Source: JAZMZS01 sp045586105 (GTDB taxonomy: Bacteria > Bacillota > Clostridia > Oscillospirales > CAG-272). From it: a stretch of 11,167 bases of DNA. The stretch spans positions 1 to 11,167 of the forward strand of contig JAZMZS010000146.1 of the NCBI GenBank assembly GCA_045586105.1, given 5' to 3'. The notes under the pieces were generated by a model. It searched no databases. It was not told the DNA's origin and saw only the letters and a list, made by a program, of their open reading frames with translations. Made by a program: the position numbers and the translations under genes. Shown in pieces: positions 4,702 through 11,167 of this stretch (position 1 is its first letter; each line of letters starts with the position of its first letter).

Positions 4702-5249
4702 GGCTTCCACCACCTTCCGAGTTTTGTGAGTTTTACGACGTTTCCGCCGTCGCCGTAGAGACCGCCGAACTGCGGGAGCACCGTGAACGTGCCCGCGTCC
4801 TTGACGATCCGCGGCAGCTTCGTCCAATCTACCACAAACTCAAACAGGCAGACGGCGTCCTGATCGTCGTAGTTCGTGCACGGCGTGCCGTAGATCGGCT
4901 CGTTTGCTTCCTCGAGCGGATTCTTGAAATCCGCGCATATAATCAGCAGCTTCGTGCCGTTCTTCAGCTCCGCCTCGAAAACGGTGCCGATCTCGGTACT
5001 GTACGCGGTAGCCAACGCCGCGCTCCATGCTTCCGAGGCGGCGTTCTGCCGACGCTGCAAAGCGAGATTTTCGGCGTACAGGTCCTTGTTTTTCTCATAT
5101 GTGCGTTTCAGCTCTGCCTTGTAGTTTTCGACGGTCTTTTCCATTGCCTTGATCTGCTCTTTCTGCGCGGAGAGTTGGCCGCAGACGGAGCCGAGCGTCA
5201 GGCAGAGAAGAAGAAGCAGGATGCAGGCAATACCGAGAATTATTTCCAT
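4698..5249 (-). CDS. Membrane-anchored coiled-coil protein, unknown
   Basis: This 183-aa protein starts with one strong hydrophobic segment (residues 3-23, with LLLLLCLTLG). A coiled coil of about residues 27-70, rich in K, E and Q, follows, and then a compact C-terminal domain (85-183) that ends with a tryptophan pair (GRWWKP). It is likely a single-pass inner-membrane protein. The segment ends in C23 but there is no clean lipobox, so a lipoprotein is less likely. The ATG at 5249 is chosen because GGAGG lies 9 nt upstream and it avoids overlapping the previous gene; an ATG at 5270 has no ribosome binding site. It recalls phage Rz-like or membrane-associated replication proteins only in layout. 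I do not recognise a family. Confidence 0.65.
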   Translation of the reverse strand: MEIILGIACILLLLLCLTLGSVCGQLSAQKEQIKAMEKTVENYKAELKRTYEKNKDLYAENLALQRRQNAASEAWSAALATAYSTEIGTVFEAELKNGTKLLIICADFKNPLEEANEPIYGTPCTNYDDQDAVCLFEFVVDWTKLPRIVKDAGTFTVLPQFGGLYGDGGNVVKLTKLGRWWKP

Positions 5250-5253
5250 GATT

Positions 5254-5844
5254 TTATACCTCCGCTTCATTTGCCATATCGCCGAGCCGATTTATAGCGT
5301 CGACGACCTCCTGCTGCTTCGCAAGCTGAAGCATTGTCGATAACTGTAAATATTCCGTGTGCCAGTTTTCGGCTCTTATCGGCATGACGATTGCGTGAAG
5401 ATCAAATCCGAGAAATAACGCTACCGCGCTTGTTTTGCCGGTGCCGATCAGGCAGTGCATGACCGGTATTTCCTTTTTTGCGCCGGATTCAATGACAGAG
5501 AGATATGCGTTTTTTACTACGACCGCGCCCTCCTCGGTATAAAACGGTCGGTAAAGATCGCCGTCTTTGAATATCATCGGCCCGGTCTTTTCGAGAATGT
5601 CGTCGCTGCAATTTTCAAATGTCGCATTTTTTACAAACTCCGGCACGTCGTTCACTGTTACCGAGATCATGTTTGCTTTATCGGCCAGCCCGAGAAAATT
5701 CAGCATTTCCATTTCGTTCATTTTTGGCATACCGTAAACCGGATAGACCGCGGCACCGTCGGAGATGTACTGCATTTTCCCGTCGTTCCAAATGACCATG
5801 TGCCGCGCGTCTTTTATGAATTTTGCGATTTTCTTATAATTCAT
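5254..5844 (-). CDS. Hypothetical 196-aa protein
   Basis: This 196-aa soluble protein begins MNYKKIAKFIKDARHMVIWN and continues with alternating strands and helices (YISDGAAVYPVYGMP; DLYRPFYTEEGAVVV). A glycine-rich stretch at about 131-138 (LIGTGKTS) superficially resembles a P-loop. It lacks the GxxxxGKT spacing and a following Walker B, so ATPase activity is doubtful. The mixed strand pattern is compatible with a clamp-like or DNA-binding accessory fold, but I cannot support a name. GGAGGGG lies 5 nt before the ATG, and it overlaps the DUF3102-like gene by ATGA, so the two are co-translated. Confidence 0.6.
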   Translation of the reverse strand: MNYKKIAKFIKDARHMVIWNDGKMQYISDGAAVYPVYGMPKMNEMEMLNFLGLADKANMISVTVNDVPEFVKNATFENCSDDILEKTGPMIFKDGDLYRPFYTEEGAVVVKNAYLSVIESGAKKEIPVMHCLIGTGKTSAVALFLGFDLHAIVMPIRAENWHTEYLQLSTMLQLAKQQEVVDAINRLGDMANEAEV

Positions 5845-6818
5845 TCTATCCCCTCCGCACTCGCTTTCAGCTTGTCGGAGATCCCGACAAGTGCCGCTTT
5901 AAACTTGGCTTTTTCTTCTGGCTCCATTGTGCCGATGATCTCAACAGCACGGTTGAACTGCTGCTGGATATCTTCGAGGCAGAACTTCAGCGCCTCCTTG
6001 CTCCCCGCAATGACCGGCTTCGGCTTCTGCGCCGCGGCGGTCTCTGCCTTGACTGCACGCGCCTGCAATTCGGAGTTCTCGCTTTTCAGCTTGTCGGCGT
6101 CCGCTTTCAGGCGCTCGGTCGTTGCGCGGAGGTTTTCGAGCTTCAGATTGTTCTCCTTTTCCGCGGCTTTCAGCTTGTCGATCTCCTTTTTCGCTTCGGC
6201 TTTTGCCGCTTTCTCGGCGCTCTTCCTGATCTCTTCCTTTTCCTCGTCTGTCATTGTCGCAACGACAGGCGCGGTTGCTTCCGCGAGTCTCTTTTCAAGC
6301 TCTGCCTTTTCGGCTTCGAGCTTCTCGATCTCTGCCGTTTTGCTCTTGCTCAGCTCGTCGGAAGTGCCGAGCTTCCCGGAGAGCGTCTCGTTCTCGAACC
6401 TCAACTGATCGGTCTCGTGCTTCAGCTCCTTGATCCTGTCGTTGAGGGCGCGGGTCGATATTTCCGCCGCTTCCCCGCTTTCGAGCATTTCGGTGCGGTC
6501 TGCGTCGTTGAGCTGTGCCAGGGCGACGAGCTTCGTTATGCCGAGTTCGCCGTATTTCCGCAGGCCCTCCGCGCCGTATGTCTCATAGGCGGTTATGTAG
6601 TTGTACGCGGCGCGTTCTTTCAGTCCGACCGCCTTTTCGGCGTATTCAGCGAACGAGCCGGTGCCGAGGTATTCGTACAGCCGGCGCTCGTTGATCTCTT
6701 TCAGACACTTTCCGACCTCGATCATCTCCGAGACAACCGTTCCCGCGTGCTGTTTCAGTTCCGCGTCAAGGCGGAAGGCGTCACGCTGCTCCGTTGACAA
6801 TACGCTGTTGTTTTCCAT
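5841..6818 (-). CDS. DUF3102-like coiled-coil protein
   Basis: This 325-aa protein has three parts. Residues 15-120 resemble DUF3102, common in clostridial phages and conjugative elements: GTVVSEMIEVGKCLKEIN, the YEYLGTGSFAEYAEKAVGL segment, and a helix-turn-helix-like run of short helices (ERAAYNYI; ITKLVALAQL). Residues about 127-265 are a long coiled coil rich in E, K, A and L, and 270-325 are a helical tail. The N-terminus is reminiscent of ParB-type DNA-binding helices, so a DNA-binding scaffold or partition-like role is possible but unproven. AGGAGG lies 8 nt before the ATG, inside the last codons of the PcfJ-like gene (38-bp overlap). Confidence 0.72.
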   Translation of the reverse strand: MENNSVLSTEQRDAFRLDAELKQHAGTVVSEMIEVGKCLKEINERRLYEYLGTGSFAEYAEKAVGLKERAAYNYITAYETYGAEGLRKYGELGITKLVALAQLNDADRTEMLESGEAAEISTRALNDRIKELKHETDQLRFENETLSGKLGTSDELSKSKTAEIEKLEAEKAELEKRLAEATAPVVATMTDEEKEEIRKSAEKAAKAEAKKEIDKLKAAEKENNLKLENLRATTERLKADADKLKSENSELQARAVKAETAAAQKPKPVIAGSKEALKFCLEDIQQQFNRAVEIIGTMEPEEKAKFKAALVGISDKLKASAEGIE

Positions 6819-8502
6819 TCCTTTTTCCTCCTGTTGTTGATTTATTCCGCGACTGCACCCAGTTCAGATGCCGCCGGTAGTGATAGAGAAATTTTCCGAC
6901 TTCCGGGTCGTAGTTCCCGCCGCGCTTAAACAGCCCGGTCGTGCGGTTGTGGTCGCCGTAGCACTGCACAAAATTGAGCGTTCTCGGCTCGATCTCGAGC
7001 GTGAACCAGCTTTTCCCGTCTTTGTGCCGGATAAAAATTATATTGCTCGTTCCCTCCGCGACGCGCTTGACGTAGCCGCCAACGCAGTGATGCAGCGCCT
7101 TGCCTTCCTTGACGATCTCCGCCGGGTCTTTCGGCAATACCGCGTAAATCCCGCCGTGATGATACTCGAACCCCGCCGCGGCAAGCTGCAAGTGCCGCTT
7201 TGCAAATTTTTCGGCGGTGATGCGGTCAATTATCAGCTTCCGCTTTTCCTGCATCTCGTCGTGTGCTTTTTTCAGATCTTTCGGGAACGCCGTTTTCTGC
7301 TCATTCAGCGGAGCACCGCAGTCACTCGCCATTTCGAGGTAATCACGGTAATACCATAACCCGTGCGACTCGATGGATTTCTGAGTATCGAGGTATTCAC
7401 CGATGCGGCGGGAAGAAAACGCCGGCAGCAGTGACCATATTTTTTCAAATGAAGCATATTCGCTCCCCGCTTCGACGATGCGGCGCAGATCCTCCGGCTT
7501 TTCACGCCTGTTGTCCCGGAAACGCATTGCTGCGGCTTCGAGCGAGGAGATCGTGACGTTCCGCGGGTACACGATCCGCATCAGCTCCTTCATTTTCTGC
7601 GCGGCGTTGTTTTTCTTCAGTCCGCGGAAGAACTTTTTCGGCGAACGGACGGTGAAATCCATGTGACGCGTGCCGTTGCCGGGCAGATGCTTTTCGAAGA
7701 CGCGCTGTTTTGTCAACTCGCGGAATCCTGCCTTGAACAGCAGCTCGGTCATCGGCTCCTCGTTCATGCGGATGATATACGCGGCATAGTCGTTGATCTC
7801 GACCGTTGTGTCTTTTTCGACGGCTTCGAGGAACGGCCGGAGGAACGTCTGCCGCAGTTTTCCGAGACCGAGATAACAGCCGCGGCTTGTCATTACTGAC
7901 ATGCCGCGCGTGATTGTAGCTCCGACAGATTCTGCCGAAGTACTTACATTTGCGACGCGCATCGGCTTTTCTGCACACCATTTCCACGTCTCGCACTTGC
8001 CGGGCGTGAGCGTCGTGTTCCGCAGGTCATAGACGTACTCGGCACGCGCTCCGCCGTTTTCGCGGTAATTGTCCCAGTCGTCGAGGGCAACGATCGCCTC
8101 GTGCAGGACAACGCAGTCCGCGCTCATGACTTCCCACGCCTGGAGATAAAAGCGGTCTTTCAGGCCGCGCTTGCCGTACCAGCCTTTCCGCCTTTCAAGC
8201 ACCTCTCCGCAGGTCGGGCATTCCATGAACTTCCGGGCGTTTTCCTCGCGCTCGAGTACCTCCGCCTCATAACACCCGGATGCGAGCGGTGTCTGCCTTT
8301 TCAGTTCGGGGAGCGGCTCGTAATAGTCCCACTTGCTCCCGCACGCCGTACACTCGGCATAGTAGCCGTTCGCACGCTTTCCGTGAGCGCTCCCGTCGCA
8401 GAAAAGGTCTTCAAGCGTAACTTTATGCACGGGATAGATAAAAGCGAACTTTCTGCCGTATTTTCTGATAGCCTCTTGTTTGAGATTTTCGGGCAATGAC
8501 AT
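6781..8502 (-). CDS. PcfJ-like protein
   Basis: This 573-aa protein shows the PcfJ signature: ALHHCVGGYVKRVAEG at about 469-484, followed by NIIFIRHKDGKSWFTLEI and VQCYGDHNR. PcfJ is named after a gene of the enterococcal conjugative plasmid pCF10; its biochemical role is unknown. The N-terminal part carries a zinc ribbon (C51/C54 with C95/C98), which suggests nucleic-acid binding. The middle is helical. The last 13 or so residues lie over the next gene's ribosome binding site and start, so the functional end is probably about residue 555. It follows a PcfK-like gene by 12 bp, the usual PcfK-PcfJ order. The family call is strong. Confidence 0.85.
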   Translation of the reverse strand: MSLPENLKQEAIRKYGRKFAFIYPVHKVTLEDLFCDGSAHGKRANGYYAECTACGSKWDYYEPLPELKRQTPLASGCYEAEVLEREENARKFMECPTCGEVLERRKGWYGKRGLKDRFYLQAWEVMSADCVVLHEAIVALDDWDNYRENGGARAEYVYDLRNTTLTPGKCETWKWCAEKPMRVANVSTSAESVGATITRGMSVMTSRGCYLGLGKLRQTFLRPFLEAVEKDTTVEINDYAAYIIRMNEEPMTELLFKAGFRELTKQRVFEKHLPGNGTRHMDFTVRSPKKFFRGLKKNNAAQKMKELMRIVYPRNVTISSLEAAAMRFRDNRREKPEDLRRIVEAGSEYASFEKIWSLLPAFSSRRIGEYLDTQKSIESHGLWYYRDYLEMASDCGAPLNEQKTAFPKDLKKAHDEMQEKRKLIIDRITAEKFAKRHLQLAAAGFEYHHGGIYAVLPKDPAEIVKEGKALHHCVGGYVKRVAEGTSNIIFIRHKDGKSWFTLEIEPRTLNFVQCYGDHNRTTGLFKRGGNYDPEVGKFLYHYRRHLNWVQSRNKSTTGGKRNGKQQRIVNGAA

Positions 8503-8514
8503 GATATCACCGCC

Positions 8515-8925
8515 TTATCCAAACAGGTCGTCAAGTCCGAGGTCGAGCATCGGCTTCGTGACTGCCGGATCGTCCCGCTTGATCTTGTTTATCAGCTCGA
8601 TAACGGTCTCTTTCGGGATATCACGCAGGAAGTACAGTGCCGCTTCCGCGTCTGATACCACGCCGTCGATGTGGAGATACTCCCGCACGGCTTTATATCC
8701 CGCCTGATCGGAGACCCCGCCGCCGTTTTTCCGTGCGAGGTCAGAGACCGCCTTCACGGCATCGGACAGCTTAAAAACCTTACCGATGATCTCGTTCGCG
8801 GTCGTTTCCGCGAGGGCTTCGTTCTCCATTGCCGCGAGCTGCCACACGATATAGTCGGCGACTGCCTGCTCGTGCTCGTTTCTCGCGTTCATTGATTTTC
8901 TTAATTCAGTGATGTTGATGCTCAT
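8515..8925 (-). CDS. PcfK-like protein
   Basis: This 136-aa protein is mostly helical: AVADYIVWQLAAMENEALAE is followed by KVFKLSDAVKAVSDLARKNG and a short acidic C-terminus ending LGLDDLFG. The helix pattern, the length, the DDLF tip and above all the position directly before a PcfJ-like gene point to the PcfK family. PcfK and PcfJ occur together on conjugative plasmids, ICEs and phages and are of unknown function. AAAGGA lies 7 nt before the ATG, and the gene starts 12 bp after rep. Sequence recognition alone is moderate; the pairing raises confidence. Confidence 0.62.
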   Translation of the reverse strand: MSINITELRKSMNARNEHEQAVADYIVWQLAAMENEALAETTANEIIGKVFKLSDAVKAVSDLARKNGGGVSDQAGYKAVREYLHIDGVVSDAEAALYFLRDIPKETVIELINKIKRDDPAVTKPMLDLGLDDLFG

Positions 8926-8937
8926 TTTTTTGTCCTT

Positions 8938-9771
8938 TCATTCCAATTTCTTAAACCTTGCCGAGATATAAACGCGCCCGGTCACGGGATTGACCGATGT
9001 TATCACGTCGAGCAGCTCCCGGTCATACCGCCGCTCCAATATCCGGCGCAGCGTCTCGGTCTGCTCCTGCTTCACCGCGTTTTTCGCGCGTATCAGCTCG
9101 GCGATCTCCGCGGTGCGTTTCCGGCTGAACTTGTTGTCGTTGATGATCTCTTTCGGGCGTTTCAGATTGCGCGTGCCGTTCCAGCGGTGCAGCCCCTTCC
9201 CGATCGTCTTCGTGCGGGATTTTGCCATATACTCCGCGATACGCTCGCACCCGCGGTCGCCCGGTTCGGTGTAGATCACCGCCGCGTTGCAATATCCGCG
9301 GCGCGTCTCCGCGTCCTTCGGTTGTCTGCCTTTCCAGCACTGCTCGACTTCCTCGCGGGGAACCCCGCCGTTAATGACGACGTGGTGATGCACCCGCGTG
9401 TGCTCGCCGTTTTCCTTCGGGCGTCCGCCCTCGGTGACGTAGATCGCGCGGAGCTCGATGCCGTACTTGGCATATAACCTTTTTAACCGGTTTATAAAAT
9501 TGCCGATTTGCTTCTGCGCTTCTTTGAGGGGCGGCGGCTTTCCGGCGTAGGTCGGCGTGAGGTAGTAGTCACCCGCCCCGAAATTGTGCATTATCAGCTG
9601 CCGGAGCTGGTTCCGGGAGTGCCGCTCGTTCGCCGCGAGTATGTGCGGCGGGGAGATGCGCTTCCGTTTCGCTCGTTTTTCGGGCGGTTCGTAGCTGTCG
9701 TCCATCTCGTAGAGATCGACGTCGAGGAAGCCGTCCCCGAATCTGATCTTTTTTTCTCGTATGTACTTCAT
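8938..9771 (-). CDS. HUH-type rolling-circle replication initiator
   Basis: This 277-aa protein has the HUH endonuclease layout. Motif 1 is DYYLTPTYAG (68-77). Motif 2 is RVHHHVVINGG (126-136), whose H128 and H130 would bind the catalytic metal. Motif 3 is IAEYMAKS (178-185), with Y181 as the candidate nicking tyrosine and K184 three residues on. It belongs with the single-tyrosine plasmid- and inovirus-like ORF2/G2P-type Reps, not the two-tyrosine gpA/relaxase type. It would nick one strand at the double-strand origin, attach to the 5' end and start rolling-circle synthesis. The basic segments (31-39, 201-220) and the helical tail fit DNA contacts. A modest AGGA lies 6 nt before the ATG, after a 216-bp non-coding gap that probably holds origin and control signals. 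Confidence 0.85.
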   Translation of the reverse strand: MKYIREKKIRFGDGFLDVDLYEMDDSYEPPEKRAKRKRISPPHILAANERHSRNQLRQLIMHNFGAGDYYLTPTYAGKPPPLKEAQKQIGNFINRLKRLYAKYGIELRAIYVTEGGRPKENGEHTRVHHHVVINGGVPREEVEQCWKGRQPKDAETRRGYCNAAVIYTEPGDRGCERIAEYMAKSRTKTIGKGLHRWNGTRNLKRPKEIINDNKFSRKRTAEIAELIRAKNAVKQEQTETLRRILERRYDRELLDVITSVNPVTGRVYISARFKKLE

Positions 9772-9892
9772 TTTCCGTCCTGCTTTGTTTTTTTAAAAAA
9801 ATGAAAACGGAGGAGGGAGAACGGGGGAAAAGTTAAACCCCATTACAAGCCCGCAATTGCGGGAAATTTCCCGCAAAAATCGAGTTTTTATG
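9772..9892. other. Rep leader and candidate origin region
   Basis: This non-coding stretch upstream of rep contains a T7A7 palindrome (9788-9801), a purine-rich block (about 9808-9830), a possible GGGG/CCCC hairpin (about 9824-9840) and the interlocked palindromes listed separately. Next to a HUH Rep gene, such hairpins are the usual setting of a double-strand origin, where the nick site lies in or beside a loop. On the minus strand, CTTGTAATG (9849-9841) directly beside the palindromes is loosely similar to known nick sites, but no nick site can be assigned with confidence. Confidence 0.4.
9850..9876. repeat. Two interlocked palindromes (three CCCGCAA units)
   Basis: CCCGCAATTGCGGG (9850-9863) is a perfect 14-bp palindrome. 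Its right half is also the left half of a second perfect palindrome, 20 bp, at 9857-9876 (TTGCGGG, AAATTT, CCCGCAA). The unit therefore occurs as +, -, + and can form either of two mutually exclusive hairpins. It ends 17 bp before the -35 of the plus-strand promoter and lies in the rep leader. Candidates are a Rep binding site, an operator, or an origin hairpin. Confidence 0.75.
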
Positions 9893-9921
9893 TTGACAGA
9901 AAACGGAAAATGTGATATAAT
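9893..9921 (+). promoter_or_regulatory. Consensus sigma-A promoter with extended -10
   Basis: TTGACA (9893-9898) and TATAAT (9916-9921) are both perfect and exactly 17 bp apart. A TGA (9913-9915) makes it an extended -10 as well. The predicted start is about 9926-9928. It is the only strong plus-strand promoter noticed in a window whose genes are all on the minus strand. Confidence 0.9.
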
Positions 9922-9927
9922 AAATAT

Positions 9928-9997
9928 GTTGAAATCATTGAGTTTCCTGACCTAACATTTTTCCGTCTCGACCGCATTGCAGTGCGGTCATTTTTTT
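9928..9997 (+). ncRNA. Small RNA antisense to the rep leader (ctRNA-like candidate)
   Basis: A transcript from the consensus promoter would run about 70 nt and stop at the intrinsic terminator (9970-9997). No convincing gene lies inside. An ATG at 9926 opens a nine-codon frame (MLKSLSFLT, stop at 9953-9955) without a ribosome binding site, which could only be read leaderless. The RNA is complementary to the minus-strand leader between the 60-aa gene and rep, and to the last bases of the 60-aa gene. Rolling-circle plasmids of the pMV158/pT181 kind use such countertranscribed RNAs to limit Rep synthesis. The same role is proposed here by analogy, not shown. Confidence 0.6.
9970..9997 (+). terminator. 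Intrinsic terminator of the plus-strand small RNA
   Basis: GACCGCA (9970-9976) and TGCGGTC (9983-9989) form a 7-bp stem with a 6-nt loop, followed by A and seven T (9991-9997). On the minus strand the same bases encode the final Lys-Lys and stop of the 60-aa gene and are not followed by a T-run, so the terminator acts only on plus-strand transcripts. Confidence 0.85.
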
Positions 9998-10170
9998 GTG
10001 TCCGAGTACGCAGCGCCGCACCATGTGACACTTCCCGCGATGCAGTGATGCAGGCAGTTCCAATGGCAGGAGGAGCACACAAAACCGTGCAGGATAGCGC
10101 ACTGCACGAAGCTCCCACACTCAGGCAGCGACACTCCGCATATCTCACAGACGGGCTTTTTCTCGCTCAT
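9988..10170 (-). CDS. Small cysteine-rich protein upstream of rep
   Basis: This 60-aa protein has nine cysteines (C8, C11, C18, C24, C32, C35, C39, C43, C51) and several histidines. They fall in CxxC pairs (VCEIC, CSSC) followed by WNCLHHC, consistent with one or two zinc sites. Its family is unknown. The ATG at 10170 overlaps the previous stop as ATGA; a start at 10200 would overlap by 34 bp without need. Its stop codon and last two lysine codons double, on the other strand, as the stem and T-run of the small-RNA terminator. Confidence 0.55.
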   Translation of the reverse strand: MSEKKPVCEICGVSLPECGSFVQCAILHGFVCSSCHWNCLHHCIAGSVTWCGAAYSDTKK

Positions 10171-10616
10171 TTTCTCGCTCCGATCTTCGACGCGAACCAC
10201 GCGCCGACGCTGTTTGTCCAGTCAGCGGCCGCCTGCCGCATCTGATCCGCGCCGTACTCCTTTGACACGGTGCCGGAAAACTCGACGTACCGGCTCCGTA
10301 TGCCCTCGGCAGTCTTGCACATCTCAAAACGGCTCTCGGCTCCGCTGGAGGGAATGTCGAACCGCGCCCGGATATCCCACCCGCCGACGCTCTCCGCGCC
10401 TTCCGCGACGATCTCGACCGTTGTGCTTTCTCCTCCGCGTTCCTTGTCTTTCTGCTGCCGCGCAAGTGCCGCTATCTTCTCCGCTTCCGCTTCCGTGGGA
10501 TATCGCCGGGCATCTTTCAGACTTCCGGTGAGCTTCACACCGCCGAAACCGAGACCACGCTCGACGTACAGCGGAGCCGGGAGCTCGTCATTAACGAGCC
10601 GGATATAATAGGTCAT
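10167..10616 (-). CDS. Hypothetical protein
   Basis: This 149-aa protein starts TYYIRLVNDELPAPLYVERG and has a short strand-rich N-terminal part, then a helix (YPTEAEAEKIAALARQQKDK). The second half (about 65-149) is mixed and ends VGAWFASKIGARK. N-terminal segments of this shape recur in small clostridial phage proteins. I cannot name a function. It overlaps the genes on both sides by ATGA, so it is part of a coupled chain leading to rep. Confidence 0.6.
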   Translation of the reverse strand: MTYYIRLVNDELPAPLYVERGLGFGGVKLTGSLKDARRYPTEAEAEKIAALARQQKDKERGGESTTVEIVAEGAESVGGWDIRARFDIPSSGAESRFEMCKTAEGIRSRYVEFSGTVSKEYGADQMRQAAADWTNSVGAWFASKIGARK

Positions 10617-11002
10617 GGCTCTCTCTTCGCTTTCTGCGTAAAGACAACGCGCAGCGTGTTCTTTTCAAGCGTTTCGAGCAGCATGTCGTATTTCTGCCGG
10701 AAATCGGGGTTGGTGAACGGGGGTGCGGAGAGAGCCGCATCGAGAAACACCTTCATTCTCGCAAAAATATACGGTGCTTCCGTTCCCGGGAAACCATTCA
10801 CGAATGCCTGAAACTGCCGGGCGTATTCTTCAATGCCCTTGATCTCGGTTACGTTGATCTTTTGGCAGATTTCGTTGATATTGCCGAATTTCTCGATAAC
10901 GTCCGCTGCGCTGCCAAATTCTTTAATATCCTGCCCGGTCATTTCTTCCAGTACGGCGCGGGATTTCCCGAACGTGTCGTTGATAATCAGATGATCGCTC
11001 AT
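10613..11002 (-). CDS. Hypothetical protein
   Basis: This 129-aa, mostly helical acidic protein contains DIKEFGSAADVIEKFGNINE and a central hydrophobic patch (YARQFQAFVNGFPG), and has no cysteines. It is not recognised. GGAGG lies 8 nt before the ATG, which directly follows the previous gene's stop (TAAATG), so the two are coupled. Confidence 0.6.
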   Translation of the reverse strand: MSDHLIINDTFGKSRAVLEEMTGQDIKEFGSAADVIEKFGNINEICQKINVTEIKGIEEYARQFQAFVNGFPGTEAPYIFARMKVFLDAALSAPPFTNPDFRQKYDMLLETLEKNTLRVVFTQKAKREP

Positions 11003-11167
11003 TTATCGTTCCTCCATAGTGATTTGTATTATCCTGTCATCGGGGGTTTTCATGCGGACGGTCGCCGAGCTGTCGTATTCGCTCCAATATACCGACGTTA
11101 TGCGCGTACCCTTGCCGAACGTGCCGACAGCAAAGTCGCATATCTGCTCCGACAATGCCTTCCACAG
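11003..11167 (-). CDS. Partial hypothetical protein, 5' end outside window
   Basis: An open frame of 54 codons enters from the right edge and ends with TAA at 11005-11003. The visible C-terminus reads WKALSEQICDFAVGTFGKG, then a strand-rich part (ITSVYWSEYDSSATVRMK), ending ITMEER. No start is in view. The ribosome binding site of the next gene lies within its last codons. The family is unknown. Confidence 0.6.
   Translation of the reverse strand: MWKALSEQICDFAVGTFGKGTRITSVYWSEYDSSATVRMKTPDDRIIQITMEER

Noticed and set aside
5254..5844. P-loop ATPase based on LIGTGKTS
   Set aside because: The Walker A spacing is wrong, no Walker B motif follows, and the protein is short.
5455..6408. Long plus-strand open frame (317 codons)
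   Set aside because: It is antisense to the DUF3102-like and 196-aa genes, has a low-complexity Ser/Ala/Phe composition typical of the reverse of a coiled-coil gene, and has no ribosome binding site.
5823..6797. Second long plus-strand open frame (324 codons)
   Set aside because: Mirror of the DUF3102-like gene; composition is Leu/Phe/Arg-rich shadow sequence with no recognisable domain.

Overview
The window looks like part of a tailed phage or prophage, or a closely related mobile element, from a gut or rumen type Clostridia host. The evidence is gene content: short, tightly packed genes with strong AGGAGG-type ribosome binding sites and ATGA stop/start overlaps, and families typical of clostridial prophages (DUF3102, PcfJ/PcfK-like, SSB, Lar-like, DUF3850, DUF1492, HNH). 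No capsid, tail, terminase or integrase gene is in view, so the exact element type is inferred. The sequence is GC-rich, apart from an AT-rich patch at about 3990-4420.

All recognised protein genes are on the minus strand, so the window reads from right to left. From 11167 to 9988 lie four small genes of unknown function, one cut by the edge. Next is a 216-bp gap (9772-9987) holding interlocked palindromes and, on the plus strand, a consensus promoter followed about 70 nt later by an intrinsic terminator. That is a candidate small RNA antisense to the leader of the next gene, a HUH-type rolling-circle Rep (8938-9771). Rep is followed by PcfK-like and PcfJ-like proteins, a DUF3102-like coiled-coil protein, an unknown 196-aa protein, a membrane-anchored coiled-coil protein, then a run of small cysteine-rich genes including a Lar-like protein and SSB. 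The run ends with a three-finger zinc protein, a DNA methyltransferase-like protein lacking the catalytic NPPY motif, a DUF3850 protein and a DUF1492 regulator with a sigma-region-4-like helix-turn-helix.

From 1181 to 490 there is no protein gene. Instead there is a self-contained RNA unit on the minus strand: an extended -10 promoter at the end of the DUF1492 gene, a start point that coincides with a long stem, three abutting hairpins, a tRNA with initiator (fMet) hallmarks, a structured spacer, a tRNA-Ile with anticodon UAU, about 270 nt of further hairpin-rich sequence, and a strong terminator. The unit would give a transcript of about 650 nt. It resembles in size and setting the ornate large phage RNAs GOLLD and ROOL, but I cannot confirm membership.

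Beyond the terminator are an HNH endonuclease gene (142-483), a pair of inverted repeats whose half-sites resemble parS, and a ribosome binding site for a gene starting just outside the left edge, where packaging genes would be expected.

As a whole this reads as a replication and early/middle gene module (Rep, SSB, accessory DNA-binding and anti-restriction functions), then a late-switch type regulator, then an RNA/tRNA module, then the approach to packaging genes.
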